The notes: generated from the letters alone by a model not told the origin. A stretch of DNA of 63,945 bases from Hungatella sp. (GCA_022796015.1 JAAWHU010000010.1:1-63945); one strand, 5' to 3'. Positions 8,522-17,480 are shown, counted from the first letter of the stretch. Numbers and translations: made by a program.

Positions 8522-9508
8522 ATGGCGACCAGAAAAGATGTGGCAAAGCTTGCAGGAGTTTCTACGGCCACAGTTTCATATTTTATCAATGACAGCGGAT
8601 ATGTGAGCCAGGAGAAGAGGCAGAGGATTGCCAAGGCGATTGAGGAGCTTGACTATCAGCCCAACCTTATTGCCAAGAGCCTGAAGGTGAAGGATACCAA
8701 GCAGATCGTGTTTTTATGCAATGAGATCTGCAACCCCTTTCATGCCAGAGTGGCTTACCGGGCTACCACAGAGGCTTACTGCCGCGATTACATGATTCTG
8801 TTCTGCAACGTGATTGATGATGAGAAGTATATTGCCCGGCTCTGCAGCTATCAAGTCAGCGGAGTCTTCATCGCCTCCAACAGGCTGCCCTTAGAGGCCA
8901 TCAAAAAGATGACAGCCAGGAGGATTCCCGTGGTCATGCTGGATGAACGGCTGGATCCGGAGATTCCGGAGGAGGTATCCCGGATTATTATTGATTACAG
9001 CCAGATCATGAGGGATGTGGTAAGGCATATGTTAAGTTCGGGGAAGAGGGAGCTTTTCTACCTTTCCTCGAACCCGGCAGGCCACATGGGGATCAATGAT
9101 GGGAAGACCAGCGCAGTTGTGGAGGCGGCGAAGGCTGAGAAGGGCTGTACCGGACTGACAGTGGAACGCGGAATGGTCAGCGCTCTTGACGCTTATCACA
9201 TGATTATGGAAAAGTACGGCAGCCGTCTGGGCAAAAACACAGGGTTTATCTGTACCAACGATGATACCGCCCTGGGGGTCATGCGGGCGGTGAATGATCT
9301 GGGGCTGCGGATTCCGGAGGATGCGGCAGTTATAGGAACAGGCAATACCTATCTCTCGGAGATGTCGGTGCCCCGTTTAAGTACTTTGGATATCCAGACC
9401 GATTATATCAGCCAGAAGGCCATACAGATTTTGGCAGATAAGAACTGCCGCAAAGAGGTTCAGAATATATGGATTCAGCCAAGGATGATCAGGAGAGAGA
9501 CAAGCTGA
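8522..9508 (+). CDS. LacI-family transcriptional regulator
   Basis: 328 residues. The N-terminal helix-turn-helix (RKDVAKLAGVSTATVSYFIN, residues 4-23) and hinge helix (YQPNLIAKSLK) are canonical, followed by a periplasmic-binding-protein-like sensor domain with the usual C-terminal IGTGNT / LSTLDIQ region. The ATG has an AAAGGGA box. The gene lies between four copies of a palindrome typical of LacI operators, one over its own promoter and one before the ABC importer that follows. It is therefore the predicted repressor of the importer, of itself and of the phosphoesterase/SGNH genes. The inducer is probably a sugar or sugar phosphate. Confidence 0.95.
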   Translation: MATRKDVAKLAGVSTATVSYFINDSGYVSQEKRQRIAKAIEELDYQPNLIAKSLKVKDTKQIVFLCNEICNPFHARVAYRATTEAYCRDYMILFCNVIDDEKYIARLCSYQVSGVFIASNRLPLEAIKKMTARRIPVVMLDERLDPEIPEEVSRIIIDYSQIMRDVVRHMLSSGKRELFYLSSNPAGHMGINDGKTSAVVEAAKAEKGCTGLTVERGMVSALDAYHMIMEKYGSRLGKNTGFICTNDDTALGVMRAVNDLGLRIPEDAAVIGTGNTYLSEMSVPRLSTLDIQTDYISQKAIQILADKNCRKEVQNIWIQPRMIRRETS

Positions 9509-9528
9509 GGGGCAGCAGGGCCCCTTTA
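9508..9528 (+). terminator. Weak terminator after the LacI-family gene
   Basis: AGGGGC (9508-9513) pairs with GCCCCT (9520-9525) and is followed by TT. The stem is short and the T-run minimal, so readthrough toward the importer is possible. Confidence 0.35.
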
Positions 9529-9694
9529 AGGCTGTCTTTTGTGACAGGAAAACGTTCTGCCAGGTTCTGAGGATTTGCCGGAGATTGTGAGGCCGGTCCT
9601 TGGGCCGGGGATAGGCATCCGCCCTTTAGGATGAGGGCCGCCGCGCCGCCTGTCGGCGTCAAAATCCCCCGGAACGATATTCTTTTTCGCCAAA

Positions 9695-9710
9695 CTTTAC
9701 TCGAGTAAAT
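9695..9710. promoter_or_regulatory. LacI-type operator 4, before the ABC importer
   Basis: TTTACTCGAGTAAA (9696-9709) is a perfect 14-bp palindrome and the best copy of the site. It lies 34 bp upstream of the ATPase start, where binding would block transcription or elongation. I could not resolve -35/-10 boxes for the importer promoter with confidence. Confidence 0.75.
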
Positions 9711-9743
9711 AAAACATAGGAACAAAGGGAAGGAGAGGATACT

Positions 9744-10838
9744 ATGAGTGAAATTGTGTTCAAAAACGTGAGCAAATTTTTTGGAGACACCAAAGTCATC
9801 GAGGATTTGAACCTGACGCTAAAGGATGGGGAATTTACGGTGCTGGTGGGGGCTTCAGGATGCGGCAAGACTACTCTTCTGCGGATGATTGCGGGAATTG
9901 GCCCGGCTACTTCCGGAGAGATCTACATGGACGGAGAAGATATCAGCCAGGTGCCCCCGGGGAAGCGCAGCATTGCCATGGTATTCCAGAATTATGCCAT
10001 ATATCCCACCATGTCCGTAAAAGGCAACATTGAGTTCGGGCTGAAGAACAAGAAGATTCCCAAGGAGGAGAGGGAACGGAGGATTGCCTCGGTGGCGGAG
10101 ACCGTAGGACTGACGCCTTATCTTGGCAGAAAGCCGGGAGCGCTATCAGGAGGACAGAGGCAGAGAGTAGCCCTGGCACGGGCCATGGTGAAGAACCCTA
10201 AGGTGTTTCTCATGGATGAACCCCTGTCCAACCTGGATGCCAAGCTCCGTGTATCCATGCGCACAGAGCTTATAGAGCTTCACCGCCGTGTGAAAACCTC
10301 GTTTGTATATGTTACCCACGACCAGGCAGAGGCCATGAGCATGGCAGACACCATTATCCTTATGGATGGGGGGAAGATCATGCAGCAGGCTTCGCCGGAG
10401 GTAATCTACAACGACCCGGACAATGTATTTACCGCACAGTTTGTGGGAACCCCTGCCATGAATGTGATCCGGGCAAAGGATGGGGAGAGCTTTATAGGAT
10501 ACCGGCCGGAGAAAGTGATGCTGGGAAGAAATCGGGGAGGGGCCCTTTATTGCCGCCGGGGCCTTATTCTTACAAGGGAGATGCTGGGGTCAGAGACTTT
10601 ATATAAGGTGAGGCTTGAGAAAGGGGAATGGGAGGGGGAGGAACCGGTCAATGTGATGGTAAAATCACAGGATCCCGGTTTTCGTGAGGGGGAACCTGTG
10701 GAGGTGTCCGTGGAAAAAGAGAGCCTGTATTTTTTTGACAAGAACGAAAACCGGATCCGGCCGGGAGGAGGGACGGATATGGAGATTTATTATGATATGG
10801 CGAGAGACATACCTGCCAAAGCAGGAGGGAAAGAATGA
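9744..10838 (+). CDS. Sugar ABC transporter ATPase (UgpC/MsmX type)
   Basis: 364 residues. Walker A GASGCGKTT (about residues 36-44), Q-loop (VFQNYAIYP), signature LSGGQRQRVALARA, Walker B VFLMDEPLSNLDAKLR and the H-loop THDQAEAM are intact. The C-terminal regulatory domain includes the GYRPEKV motif typical of sugar importers of the CUT1 class. It is the first gene of an operon with its own permeases and binding protein; many Firmicutes instead share one MsmX for several importers. It overlaps the next gene by four bases. The operator at 9695 predicts LacI-type control. Confidence 0.95.
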   Translation: MSEIVFKNVSKFFGDTKVIEDLNLTLKDGEFTVLVGASGCGKTTLLRMIAGIGPATSGEIYMDGEDISQVPPGKRSIAMVFQNYAIYPTMSVKGNIEFGLKNKKIPKEERERRIASVAETVGLTPYLGRKPGALSGGQRQRVALARAMVKNPKVFLMDEPLSNLDAKLRVSMRTELIELHRRVKTSFVYVTHDQAEAMSMADTIILMDGGKIMQQASPEVIYNDPDNVFTAQFVGTPAMNVIRAKDGESFIGYRPEKVMLGRNRGGALYCRRGLILTREMLGSETLYKVRLEKGEWEGEEPVNVMVKSQDPGFREGEPVEVSVEKESLYFFDKNENRIRPGGGTDMEIYYDMARDIPAKAGGKE

Positions 10839-11740
10839 TGGGAGAAGAAAAGAAAAAGAAAAAAGGCGGAGCCATATGGTGGGAGAGGGTACGTCCTTAT
10901 GTTATGGTGGGGCCCTGCATGATCTTCCTGGCTGTCTTTACCGTCTATCCTGTGCTCAATATGATCTATCTCAGCTTTTTTGATTATAACCTTCTCACAG
11001 AGAAGAAGTATATCGGATTAAAAAATTATGAAAGATTATTTTTCGTCAACGTGGATTTCTGGAATGCCGTGAAGAATACGGCTATTTACACGTTGTCCGT
11101 GGTAATATTGCTGATTTTCTTTGCCCTGGTATTTGCCCTGTGGCTTCAGAAAAGTACGGTGCTCAACTCCATTGCCCAGAGAATCATATTTCTTCCTCAC
11201 ATCTGCGCCATGTTAAGTGTGGCCATGGTCTTCCAGTGGATGATGGATGAGAAGGGACTGCTGAACATGGTACTGGAATTTTTCCGTCTTCCGGCCCTTC
11301 GATGGCTGAACAGTTCCGCCACGGCGCTTTTGTCGGTAATTGTGGTCAATGTCTGGAAGAATATCGGGTATTATGCCCTGATTCTGATGTCCTCCTTAAA
11401 AGCGATTCCAGCAGAGATCAATGAGGCGGCGGAATTGGATGATGCAAAGCCTCTGTCAAAATTTTTTAAGATCACCCTGCCCATGCTTTCGCCTCAGGTG
11501 TTTTTTCTCCTTGTGACCATTACCATAAGCTCTTTTAAGGTCTTTGAGAGTGTAAGGGTTCTCACGGGAGGAGGCCCGGGGGATTCCACCCAGGTGCTGG
11601 TGTATTACATTTACCGCTATGCCATGACCAATCTGAAGTTTGGCTATGCGTCGGCGGCAGGGACCTTCCTTCTGGCGGTGGTACTGATTCTGACTGTGGT
11701 TTACTTCCGCCTTCCGGGGAAGCGTGTTCATTATCAATAG
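10835..11740 (+). CDS. Sugar ABC transporter permease (MalF type)
   Basis: 301 residues, about six membrane segments, with a lysine-rich N-terminal cytoplasmic tail. The EAA loop that docks on the ATPase is present (EAAELDDAKPLSKFFKITLP, about residues 198-217). ATGA overlap with the ATPase gene indicates translational coupling. The partner permease follows 16 nt later. The C-terminus ends in the usual RLPGKRVHY-like tail of this family. Confidence 0.94.
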   Translation: MMGEEKKKKKGGAIWWERVRPYVMVGPCMIFLAVFTVYPVLNMIYLSFFDYNLLTEKKYIGLKNYERLFFVNVDFWNAVKNTAIYTLSVVILLIFFALVFALWLQKSTVLNSIAQRIIFLPHICAMLSVAMVFQWMMDEKGLLNMVLEFFRLPALRWLNSSATALLSVIVVNVWKNIGYYALILMSSLKAIPAEINEAAELDDAKPLSKFFKITLPMLSPQVFFLLVTITISSFKVFESVRVLTGGGPGDSTQVLVYYIYRYAMTNLKFGYASAAGTFLLAVVLILTVVYFRLPGKRVHYQ

Positions 11741-11756
11741 GGGAGGACAAGGAAAA

Positions 11757-12593
11757 ATGAGGAGATATCAGGTTAAGAAAATATTGACCGGATCCGTAAG
11801 CGGGATCCTGAAGGTTATGCTCTGCCTATTCTTTGCATTTCCTTTTTACTGGATGATTATTACCTCTCTAAAGTCCTATATGGAGTCCATCCGGTATCCT
11901 CCGACTCTGTGGCCGAAGGAACTGACGCTGGAGGGGTATCTTACGGTCTTTCGCGGGCTGGACGTGGGAATGTATCTGAAAAATTCGGTGATTATTATAA
12001 TCTGCATTATCATGATGCAGGTGGTGATTATGGTGCCGGCAGCCTATGGGTTCGCAAGATATTCCTTTAAGGGCAGCGGCCTTCTGTTCGGGATCGTAAC
12101 TATAGCGTTCATGGTTCCATCTCAGGTGACCTTTGTGTCTGTGTACATTATGTTTTCAAGAATGAGGCTTATGCGCACCCTTCTGCCTCAGATTCTGCCC
12201 TTTGGGGCCAATGCTTTCGGAATCTTTCTTTTGAGGCAGACCTTTAAGCAGGTGCCCGATGAACTGATCGAGTCCGCAAGGCTTGATGATGCCGGTGAGA
12301 TAAAGATTATGATGGAGATCATGATTCCCATGGCAAAGTCTACCTTTGTCACCGTGGCCCTTTTAAGCTTTATCAGCCACTGGAACGCATATTTCTGGCC
12401 TCTGGTCATGACCACTACAGAGAGCGTAAAGCCCTTTACTCTGTGTATTGATAAATTGAAGGATCTGGATTATGGGCTTGTGTGGCCTACGATTATGGCG
12501 GGCAACGTGATTCTGGTTCTGCCGGTTCTGGTGCTGTTTTTGTTTGGAAGCAAAAGGATTATATCGGCTATGGCTTACAGAGGGATGAAGTAA
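11757..12593 (+). CDS. Sugar ABC transporter permease (MalG type)
   Basis: 278 residues with about six membrane segments. The EAA-like loop reads ESARLDDAGEIKIMMEIMIP. An in-frame GTG at 11724 would overlap the upstream gene, but the ATG at 11757 follows a strong GGGGAGGACAAGG region, so I chose it. Forms the heterodimeric channel with the preceding permease. The binding protein gene follows after 100 nt, an order (ATPase, permeases, then binding protein) less common than binding protein first. Confidence 0.93.
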   Translation: MRRYQVKKILTGSVSGILKVMLCLFFAFPFYWMIITSLKSYMESIRYPPTLWPKELTLEGYLTVFRGLDVGMYLKNSVIIIICIIMMQVVIMVPAAYGFARYSFKGSGLLFGIVTIAFMVPSQVTFVSVYIMFSRMRLMRTLLPQILPFGANAFGIFLLRQTFKQVPDELIESARLDDAGEIKIMMEIMIPMAKSTFVTVALLSFISHWNAYFWPLVMTTTESVKPFTLCIDKLKDLDYGLVWPTIMAGNVILVLPVLVLFLFGSKRIISAMAYRGMK

Positions 12594-12693
12594 ATAAGGT
12601 GATTGCGACAGTCAAAGTCAGGAGAATATTGGGATCGTAGTTTGCATCAAAAACCTGCTGCACTATAAATAAAAACCATAAAGGAGGAGAAAC

Positions 12694-14094
12694 ATGAGAT
12701 TTACGTGGAAGAGGATGGCTGCATTGGGGATGAGTATGGTTCTGCTGGGGAGTATGGCAGCCTGTGGCAAGGAGGAGGCGGCAGCGCCCGGGGCTGCGGC
12801 TCAGTCAGGGAGTGAAGCTAAGGAGACTGAGACAGAGACAAAGGCCGGGGAAAGGGAGGAGTCGAAAGAACAGGAGAGCCGTCCGCCTCATCCTTCGGGG
12901 CCGGTGACCATTCAGCTTTGGCACGGCAATTCAGGGGTAAATGAGGAGTATATTCTTTCCGTGGTGGATGACTTTAACAAGACCAATGGGTACGGGATTA
13001 CGGTGGAAGCCACTTATGCGGGAAAATACCCGGAGATCCTTTCCAAGACCAGCACGGCGATTGCCTCAGGAGACGCGCCTCACATTATTATGATGAGCAG
13101 TACCGGGATTCCGATGATGGCAGAGACAGGGGCTCTGGCTGACATGTCGGAATATATTGCCAGAGATGGGCTGGATATGGACAATTTTGTGTCCAGTATG
13201 CTGGATTTCTGCTACTATCAGGATCAGATCGTGACCCTGCCTTATCAGAGATCAGTGCCGATTCTGTATTACAACAAGACCATGTTTGACGAGTTTGGGC
13301 TGAAGGCGCCGGAGAGCTTTGAGGATCTTACCCAGATCAGCAAAGCCATATATGAGAAGTCTGAGGGAAAGACTGCAGGAGCCGGTTTTCTCATTGATAT
13401 GTTTTTCTACCAGGAGGCCTTAATCCGTTCTCTTGGGGCAGATGGCATCCTTGCAGCGGATGGCAGCGGTCCGGCCTGTCTGGACGATGGGAGTATGGAA
13501 AGGGTGTTAAAGGACTGGAGAGAGGGGATTGAGGCAGGCTATTTCTGCAAGGTGGAGGTAACCAACACTTCTTCCATTATGAAGGAAGACCTTTACAACG
13601 GCGAACTGGGAGCAATGCTCAGCACAAGCGGTAACTTAGGAAACTTTACGGAGCAGTTTGAAAGCCTTGACTATGAACTGGGAGTCTGCGCCATGCCGGT
13701 ATACGGCGGTCTGGGAGGCAACATCGGAGGCGGAAACCTGGGAATCATCGCTTCGGGACACAGCGAGGATGAGATTGGGGCCTCATGGGAATTCATGAAA
13801 TTTATGATGGAAGACCAGCAGGTGGCCAAGTGCGCCATAGAGACGGGATATCTTCCCGTAACCTACAGCAGTACAAAGACAGATGCCTTAAAAGCTCAGT
13901 GGGAGGCCAATCCTAATTATCGGATCGCATTTGACATTCTGGATCAGTGTTCGGAATCCAGCTGGTGCGTATACCAGAATGAATATGAAAGCTACCTGAA
14001 GCAGGCTGCATCTTATGTAATACAGGATTTCAGCTGGACTCCCGAAGAGGCTGTGGAGTACTTAAAGGAACAGGCTAAAATTGTATTTCAGTAA
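12694..14094 (+). CDS. Sugar-binding lipoprotein of the ABC importer
   Basis: 466 residues. Lipoprotein signal with lipobox cysteine at C24 (GSMAAC), then a Glu/Lys/Thr-rich tether (about residues 26-65) before a family 1 extracellular solute-binding domain starting TIQLWHGNSG. It would be anchored on the outer face of the membrane and deliver an oligosaccharide or sugar derivative to the permeases. The ATG follows AAAGGAGGAG. The 100-nt gap before it carries no clear terminator and may hold processing signals that raise its expression over the permeases. Confidence 0.94.
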   Translation: MRFTWKRMAALGMSMVLLGSMAACGKEEAAAPGAAAQSGSEAKETETETKAGEREESKEQESRPPHPSGPVTIQLWHGNSGVNEEYILSVVDDFNKTNGYGITVEATYAGKYPEILSKTSTAIASGDAPHIIMMSSTGIPMMAETGALADMSEYIARDGLDMDNFVSSMLDFCYYQDQIVTLPYQRSVPILYYNKTMFDEFGLKAPESFEDLTQISKAIYEKSEGKTAGAGFLIDMFFYQEALIRSLGADGILAADGSGPACLDDGSMERVLKDWREGIEAGYFCKVEVTNTSSIMKEDLYNGELGAMLSTSGNLGNFTEQFESLDYELGVCAMPVYGGLGGNIGGGNLGIIASGHSEDEIGASWEFMKFMMEDQQVAKCAIETGYLPVTYSSTKTDALKAQWEANPNYRIAFDILDQCSESSWCVYQNEYESYLKQAASYVIQDFSWTPEEAVEYLKEQAKIVFQ

Positions 14095-14111
14095 GGCAGG
14101 GAGACGTGCAG

Positions 14112-15038
14112 ATGGACATAAGTGTGCAGACAGGCGGGATTGTATCACGATGGGGGCCGCGGGACGGCTGCCGGCTTATTAGAGAGGCCGGTTTTGACGG
14201 GATTGACTGGGGAATCGATGAGGCCTGGGACCGAAGCCAGGTACAGAAGGGCAATTTAGGACACTGTGTGTTTCAGGATTCCTTAGAGGAGATTCAGGCA
14301 TATTACAGGGAGGAGCTGGCGGAGATCAGGAAAAACGGACTGAAGATCTTTCAGGCTCATGCGCCCTTTCCTCCCTATGTAAAGGGCTTCCCCAAGGTGA
14401 ATTCCTATGCCATAGAGATTTATAAGCAGTGCATCCGTTTCTGTGATTCCCTGGCAATCGACCGCCTTGTGATCCATGGGATTTCCCTGGCCTTTGACGA
14501 TAAGACCCAGACTAAGCAGTCTGTGGAGGAGATGAATCGTCACCTCTATGAGAGCCTGATTCCCGTATTGAGAGAAAGCAATGTGACCGTGTGCATGGAA
14601 AATCTGTTTACCCGCTGCAAGAGACAGACTGTGGAGGGAGCCTGCGCCGATCCCCATGAAGCCTGCGCGTTCATTGACGAGATGAATGAGAAGGCAGGAA
14701 AGGAGTGCTTCGGCATCTGTGTGGATACAGGGCATCTCAATGTGCTGGGAAAGAATCAGAGGGATTATCTGTGTACAATGGGGACCAGGGTGAAGGCGGT
14801 TCATCTTCATGACAACTGGGGAGACGATGACAGCCATCTGGCGCCTTATACAGGTAATATTGTGTGGGATCATGTTCTGGAAGGGTTAAAAGTCATTGGA
14901 TATAGGGGAAACTTAAATTTCGAGACTCATCAGCAGGTGGCGGCAGGCCATATGGCACCGGAGACAGCTGCCATATGGCTGCACACCATCTGCAGAATCG
15001 GAGAGGTCTTTGCAGAAAAGCTTGAGAAAAACCAATAG
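14112..15038 (+). CDS. Sugar phosphate isomerase/epimerase (TIM barrel)
   Basis: About 308 residues of the xylose-isomerase-like TIM-barrel family. Likely metal ligands lie in CMENLF, CVDTGH, VHLHDN and NFETHQ, in the order expected for the family. A GTG at 14106 is in frame, but the ATG at 14112 is at proper distance from GGGAG. It sits 17 nt after the binding-protein gene and closes the operon with a strong terminator, so it probably processes the sugar brought in by the importer (isomerisation, epimerisation or inosose-like chemistry). Confidence 0.87.
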   Translation: MDISVQTGGIVSRWGPRDGCRLIREAGFDGIDWGIDEAWDRSQVQKGNLGHCVFQDSLEEIQAYYREELAEIRKNGLKIFQAHAPFPPYVKGFPKVNSYAIEIYKQCIRFCDSLAIDRLVIHGISLAFDDKTQTKQSVEEMNRHLYESLIPVLRESNVTVCMENLFTRCKRQTVEGACADPHEACAFIDEMNEKAGKECFGICVDTGHLNVLGKNQRDYLCTMGTRVKAVHLHDNWGDDDSHLAPYTGNIVWDHVLEGLKVIGYRGNLNFETHQQVAAGHMAPETAAIWLHTICRIGEVFAEKLEKNQ

Positions 15039-15041
15039 AGA

Positions 15042-15088
15042 CAGACAGTGGGCGCCGGAGGTATCTCCGGCGCCCACTGTCTGCATTT
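15042..15088 (+). terminator. Strong terminator of the ABC importer operon
   Basis: A perfect 19-bp stem (15042-15060 with 15065-15083) closes on a GTAT loop and is followed by CATTT. The T-run is short but the stem is very stable. Confidence 0.8.
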
Positions 15089-15137
15089 GGGGGCGGCAGC
15101 TTATATGGAAAAACTTATAAAAAACGCTGATTCCCCA

Positions 15138-15166
15138 TTGACTTATTTTGAAATATATAGTAATAT
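15138..15166 (+). promoter_or_regulatory. Promoter of the kdgT-like gene
   Basis: TTGACT (15138-15143), 17-nt spacer, TAATAT (15161-15166). The 312-nt stretch between 15039 and 15350 therefore holds the previous terminator, this promoter, a palindrome and a leader of about 175 nt. I see no gene in it. Confidence 0.6.
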
Positions 15167-15171
15167 ATGAC

Positions 15172-15185
15172 TACGGATATTCGTA
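15172..15185. promoter_or_regulatory. Palindrome at the predicted kdgT transcription start
   Basis: TACGGATATTCGTA, a near-perfect 14-bp palindrome right after the -10 box. It is a candidate repressor site. It differs from the CATATG pair near the IclR gene, so the regulator is uncertain. Confidence 0.4.
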
Positions 15186-15350
15186 ATAAAGAATATTGTT
15201 CTGATATAAGGATGATAAGTGAAAAGTTCACACACCAAGAGTACATCACAGGAGACAAAAAGGAACAGGATGAAGAGACTGTCATAACGAACCAACAGGA
15301 ACAAGATAACGATGCACAAAAAGAAAAGACCCTTAGGAGGGGGGTCAGGT

Positions 15351-16310
15351 ATGATTATGGATTTTTTAAAAAAGGTACCAGCTGGAATGATGATTGTCCC
15401 CATGTTTTTATCGGCGATTGTCAACACGTTTTTTGCGGAGGCACTGCAGATCGGATCGTTTACTACCGCGGTATTCACCAGTGCGGGGTCAGCGGCGATC
15501 CTTGGAGTTCAGCTGGTATGTCTGGGGACACAGCTTCATTTTAAGTCTATGGGAAAGGTACTGAAGCGGGGAGGCATCCTTTTGGTTTCCAAGTTTATAA
15601 TCGGAGCGGTTATTGGAATTGTGATCGGAAAGGTCTTTGGGCCCGCCGGATTTGTAGGAATCACCACACTGGCTATTATCAGCTCAGTAACCAACAGCAA
15701 CGGCAGCCTGTATATGTCTCTCATGGCCAGCTTCGGCGATGAGACGGATATTGCGGCCATGAGCGTGCTGACCATCAACGATGGGCCGTTTTTGACTCTT
15801 GTGGCTCTCGGTGCATCGGGTCTGGCAGATATTCCCTTTATGTCTTTGGTAGCGGTGATTGTTCCTCTTTTATTCGGAATGCTTTTGGGAAATATTGATA
15901 TAAAGGTAAAAGAATTTTTTGAACCGGGAATCGGGCTGTTGATCCCCTTTGTGGGAATTACCTTAGGAGGAAGTATTAACCTGCTGAATATTGTCAAGGG
16001 CGGGGCATCCGGAATCATCCTGGGATTGATCGCCGTGTTTATAGGCGGCCCCTTTATTGTGCTCTGTGACCGTCTCATCGGAAAGCGTCCGGGATACGCA
16101 GGCTGGGCCGTGGCCACAGCAGCCGGCAATTCCATTGCCACTCCGGCAGCTGTTGCCTTAGTTGACCCAAGCTGGGCGCCTTATGTAGGTGATGCCACCA
16201 CACAGATCGCTGCGGCCGTTGTGGTCACTGCCATTCTGGTTCCCATTATTACAGGCTGGTGGGCCAAAAAATATGGCTGTCCCCAGATCCCCATAGGGGC
16301 GGCAAAATAA
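15351..16310 (+). CDS. kdgT: 2-keto-3-deoxygluconate permease (KdgT family)
   Basis: 319 residues, highly hydrophobic with about ten membrane segments, matching KdgT from its N-terminal KVPAGMMIVPMFLSA through the NGSLYMSLM and NDGPFLTL segments to the AAGNSIATPAAVA block. It imports 2-keto-3-deoxygluconate or a close relative by proton symport. A longer frame begins at 15312, but the ATG at 15351 follows TTAGGAGG; an ATG at 15357 is also possible. It lies next to an IclR regulator and to dehydratase and aldolase genes that fit the same catabolic route. Confidence 0.9.
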   Translation: MIMDFLKKVPAGMMIVPMFLSAIVNTFFAEALQIGSFTTAVFTSAGSAAILGVQLVCLGTQLHFKSMGKVLKRGGILLVSKFIIGAVIGIVIGKVFGPAGFVGITTLAIISSVTNSNGSLYMSLMASFGDETDIAAMSVLTINDGPFLTLVALGASGLADIPFMSLVAVIVPLLFGMLLGNIDIKVKEFFEPGIGLLIPFVGITLGGSINLLNIVKGGASGIILGLIAVFIGGPFIVLCDRLIGKRPGYAGWAVATAAGNSIATPAAVALVDPSWAPYVGDATTQIAAAVVVTAILVPIITGWWAKKYGCPQIPIGAAK

Positions 16311-16319
16311 AACGAAGGA

Positions 16320-17087
16320 TTACTGGATCTGTTCGTTTTGTTCTAAAAGGGTTTCCAGCTTTGGCTTCGCCATGAGAAGAAGGGTTTCAATCTGCCTGCG
16401 TTTTTCCGGAGTAAAGCGGAAGGTGGGAACACTGACGCTGATGGAAGCAGCCACCTGATGGTTTCTGCTTAGAGGAACGGCGATGCAGGAGATATCCGGG
16501 TGGGTTTCGCCCTGCTCCACAGCGATGGAGGTTTCGCGGACCTTCTGAAGCTGGGAGGCAAGTTCCTCAAGGGTTTTGACCGTGTTAGATGTGAAAGGAG
16601 TCAAAGGATCCGGGTAGAGCTCCTTAAGTTCCTCCATGGTACAGCGGCTTAACAGTGCTTTTCCCAGGCTGGTGCAGTAAGCGGGAAGCCGTTTGCCGAT
16701 ATCCGAGGAAAGGCGTACCGGTTCCGGTGAATCCACCTTGGCCAGATAGAGAACCAGATTGTGCTCGAGGATGCCGAACTGGCAGGTTTCCGAACACTGT
16801 TCCATAATGTGTTTCATCTCATTTTGGACAAGTTCAAAAACATTGTGCCGGTTCATGTAGGAAATCCCCACAAGGTAAGCGTTGAGGCCGATGGCATATT
16901 TTTGAACGGCTTCGTTAAAAAAGATAAAGTTTTGATCGGCCATTGTATGGACAATAGGGAAGAGGCTGCTTTTCGGTGCATGTAAACGCTGTGAAAGCTC
17001 TGCTAAGGTAAGCCCTTCCTTTTCAGAAGAAAGAACCGTGAGAATGGAAAGAACCCGTGCAGTGGAGCGGTGTTCGTCTTTGGTCAT
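16320..17087 (-). CDS. IclR-family transcriptional regulator (KdgR-like)
   Basis: 255 residues from ATG 17087 (AAAGGAG box at 7 nt); the frame extends further upstream only through its own promoter. N-terminal winged helix (SILTVLSS, TLAELSQRLHAPKSSLFPIVHTM) and C-terminal IclR effector domain with the conserved LGKALLS region and a serine/valine-rich end (HQVAASISVSVP). It is divergent from the dehydratase genes and convergent with kdgT, so it probably regulates the sugar-acid genes in answer to a keto-deoxy acid. Its promoter overlaps a repeated CATATG motif. Confidence 0.92.
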   Translation of the reverse strand: MTKDEHRSTARVLSILTVLSSEKEGLTLAELSQRLHAPKSSLFPIVHTMADQNFIFFNEAVQKYAIGLNAYLVGISYMNRHNVFELVQNEMKHIMEQCSETCQFGILEHNLVLYLAKVDSPEPVRLSSDIGKRLPAYCTSLGKALLSRCTMEELKELYPDPLTPFTSNTVKTLEELASQLQKVRETSIAVEQGETHPDISCIAVPLSRNHQVAASISVSVPTFRFTPEKRRQIETLLLMAKPKLETLLEQNEQIQ

Positions 17088-17118
17088 AGAAGTCTCCTTT
17101 GTTCCGGTTTTTATGGCT

Positions 17119-17147
17119 ATCATATGTGAATTTACACCATATGTCAA
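17119..17147 (-). promoter_or_regulatory. iclR promoter with paired CATATG operator
   Basis: On the minus strand: TTGACA (17147-17142), exactly 17 nt, TATGAT (17124-17119). CATATG occurs at 17121-17126 and again at 17138-17143, with 11 nt between, covering both promoter boxes. This arrangement fits an autoregulated IclR operator that also controls the gene starting at 17164. Confidence 0.7.
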
Positions 17148-17163
17148 GTGGAGGTAGAGATAA

Positions 17164-17448
17164 ATGAGAAATGCGATGATCATTAACGAGAAGGATAATG
17201 TAATTGTGGCTATTGAGCCGATTTCAGCAGGAAGTGAGGCAGCCTATATGCTCCATGGGGAGTATCACAGCATACCGGTCAGGGAGGACATTCCCATGTA
17301 TCATAAGCTGGCGAGGGTAACCATGGCAGAGGGAAGCCAGGTCATTAAATACGGAGAGTATATTGGGGAGGCAGGCTGTGAGATTTTAGAGGGAAGCCAT
17401 GTACATACCCACAATGTGTTAAGCGTTCGAGAAAGAGTCACGGACTGA
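17164..17448 (+). CDS. SAF-domain small subunit of a UxaA-family dehydratase
   Basis: 94 residues forming a single SAF domain, the N-terminal part of altronate/galactarate dehydratases. In E. coli UxaA and GarD this domain is fused to the catalytic part; here it is a separate gene, common in Firmicutes. The ATG has a GGAGGT box at 8 nt. The larger subunit gene follows at once. Together they should dehydrate an aldonic or aldaric acid to a 2-keto-3-deoxy acid using an iron centre, a family-level inference. Confidence 0.88.
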   Translation: MRNAMIINEKDNVIVAIEPISAGSEAAYMLHGEYHSIPVREDIPMYHKLARVTMAEGSQVIKYGEYIGEAGCEILEGSHVHTHNVLSVRERVTD

Positions 17449-17480
17449 TGAGGAAAATCAGAGAAAGGAAGGAAGAAGAA

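Noticed and set aside
15167-15544. Plus-strand frame of 125 codons upstream of kdgT
   Set aside because: It starts inside the leader at the promoter and overlaps the kdgT gene in another frame without a good ribosome site.
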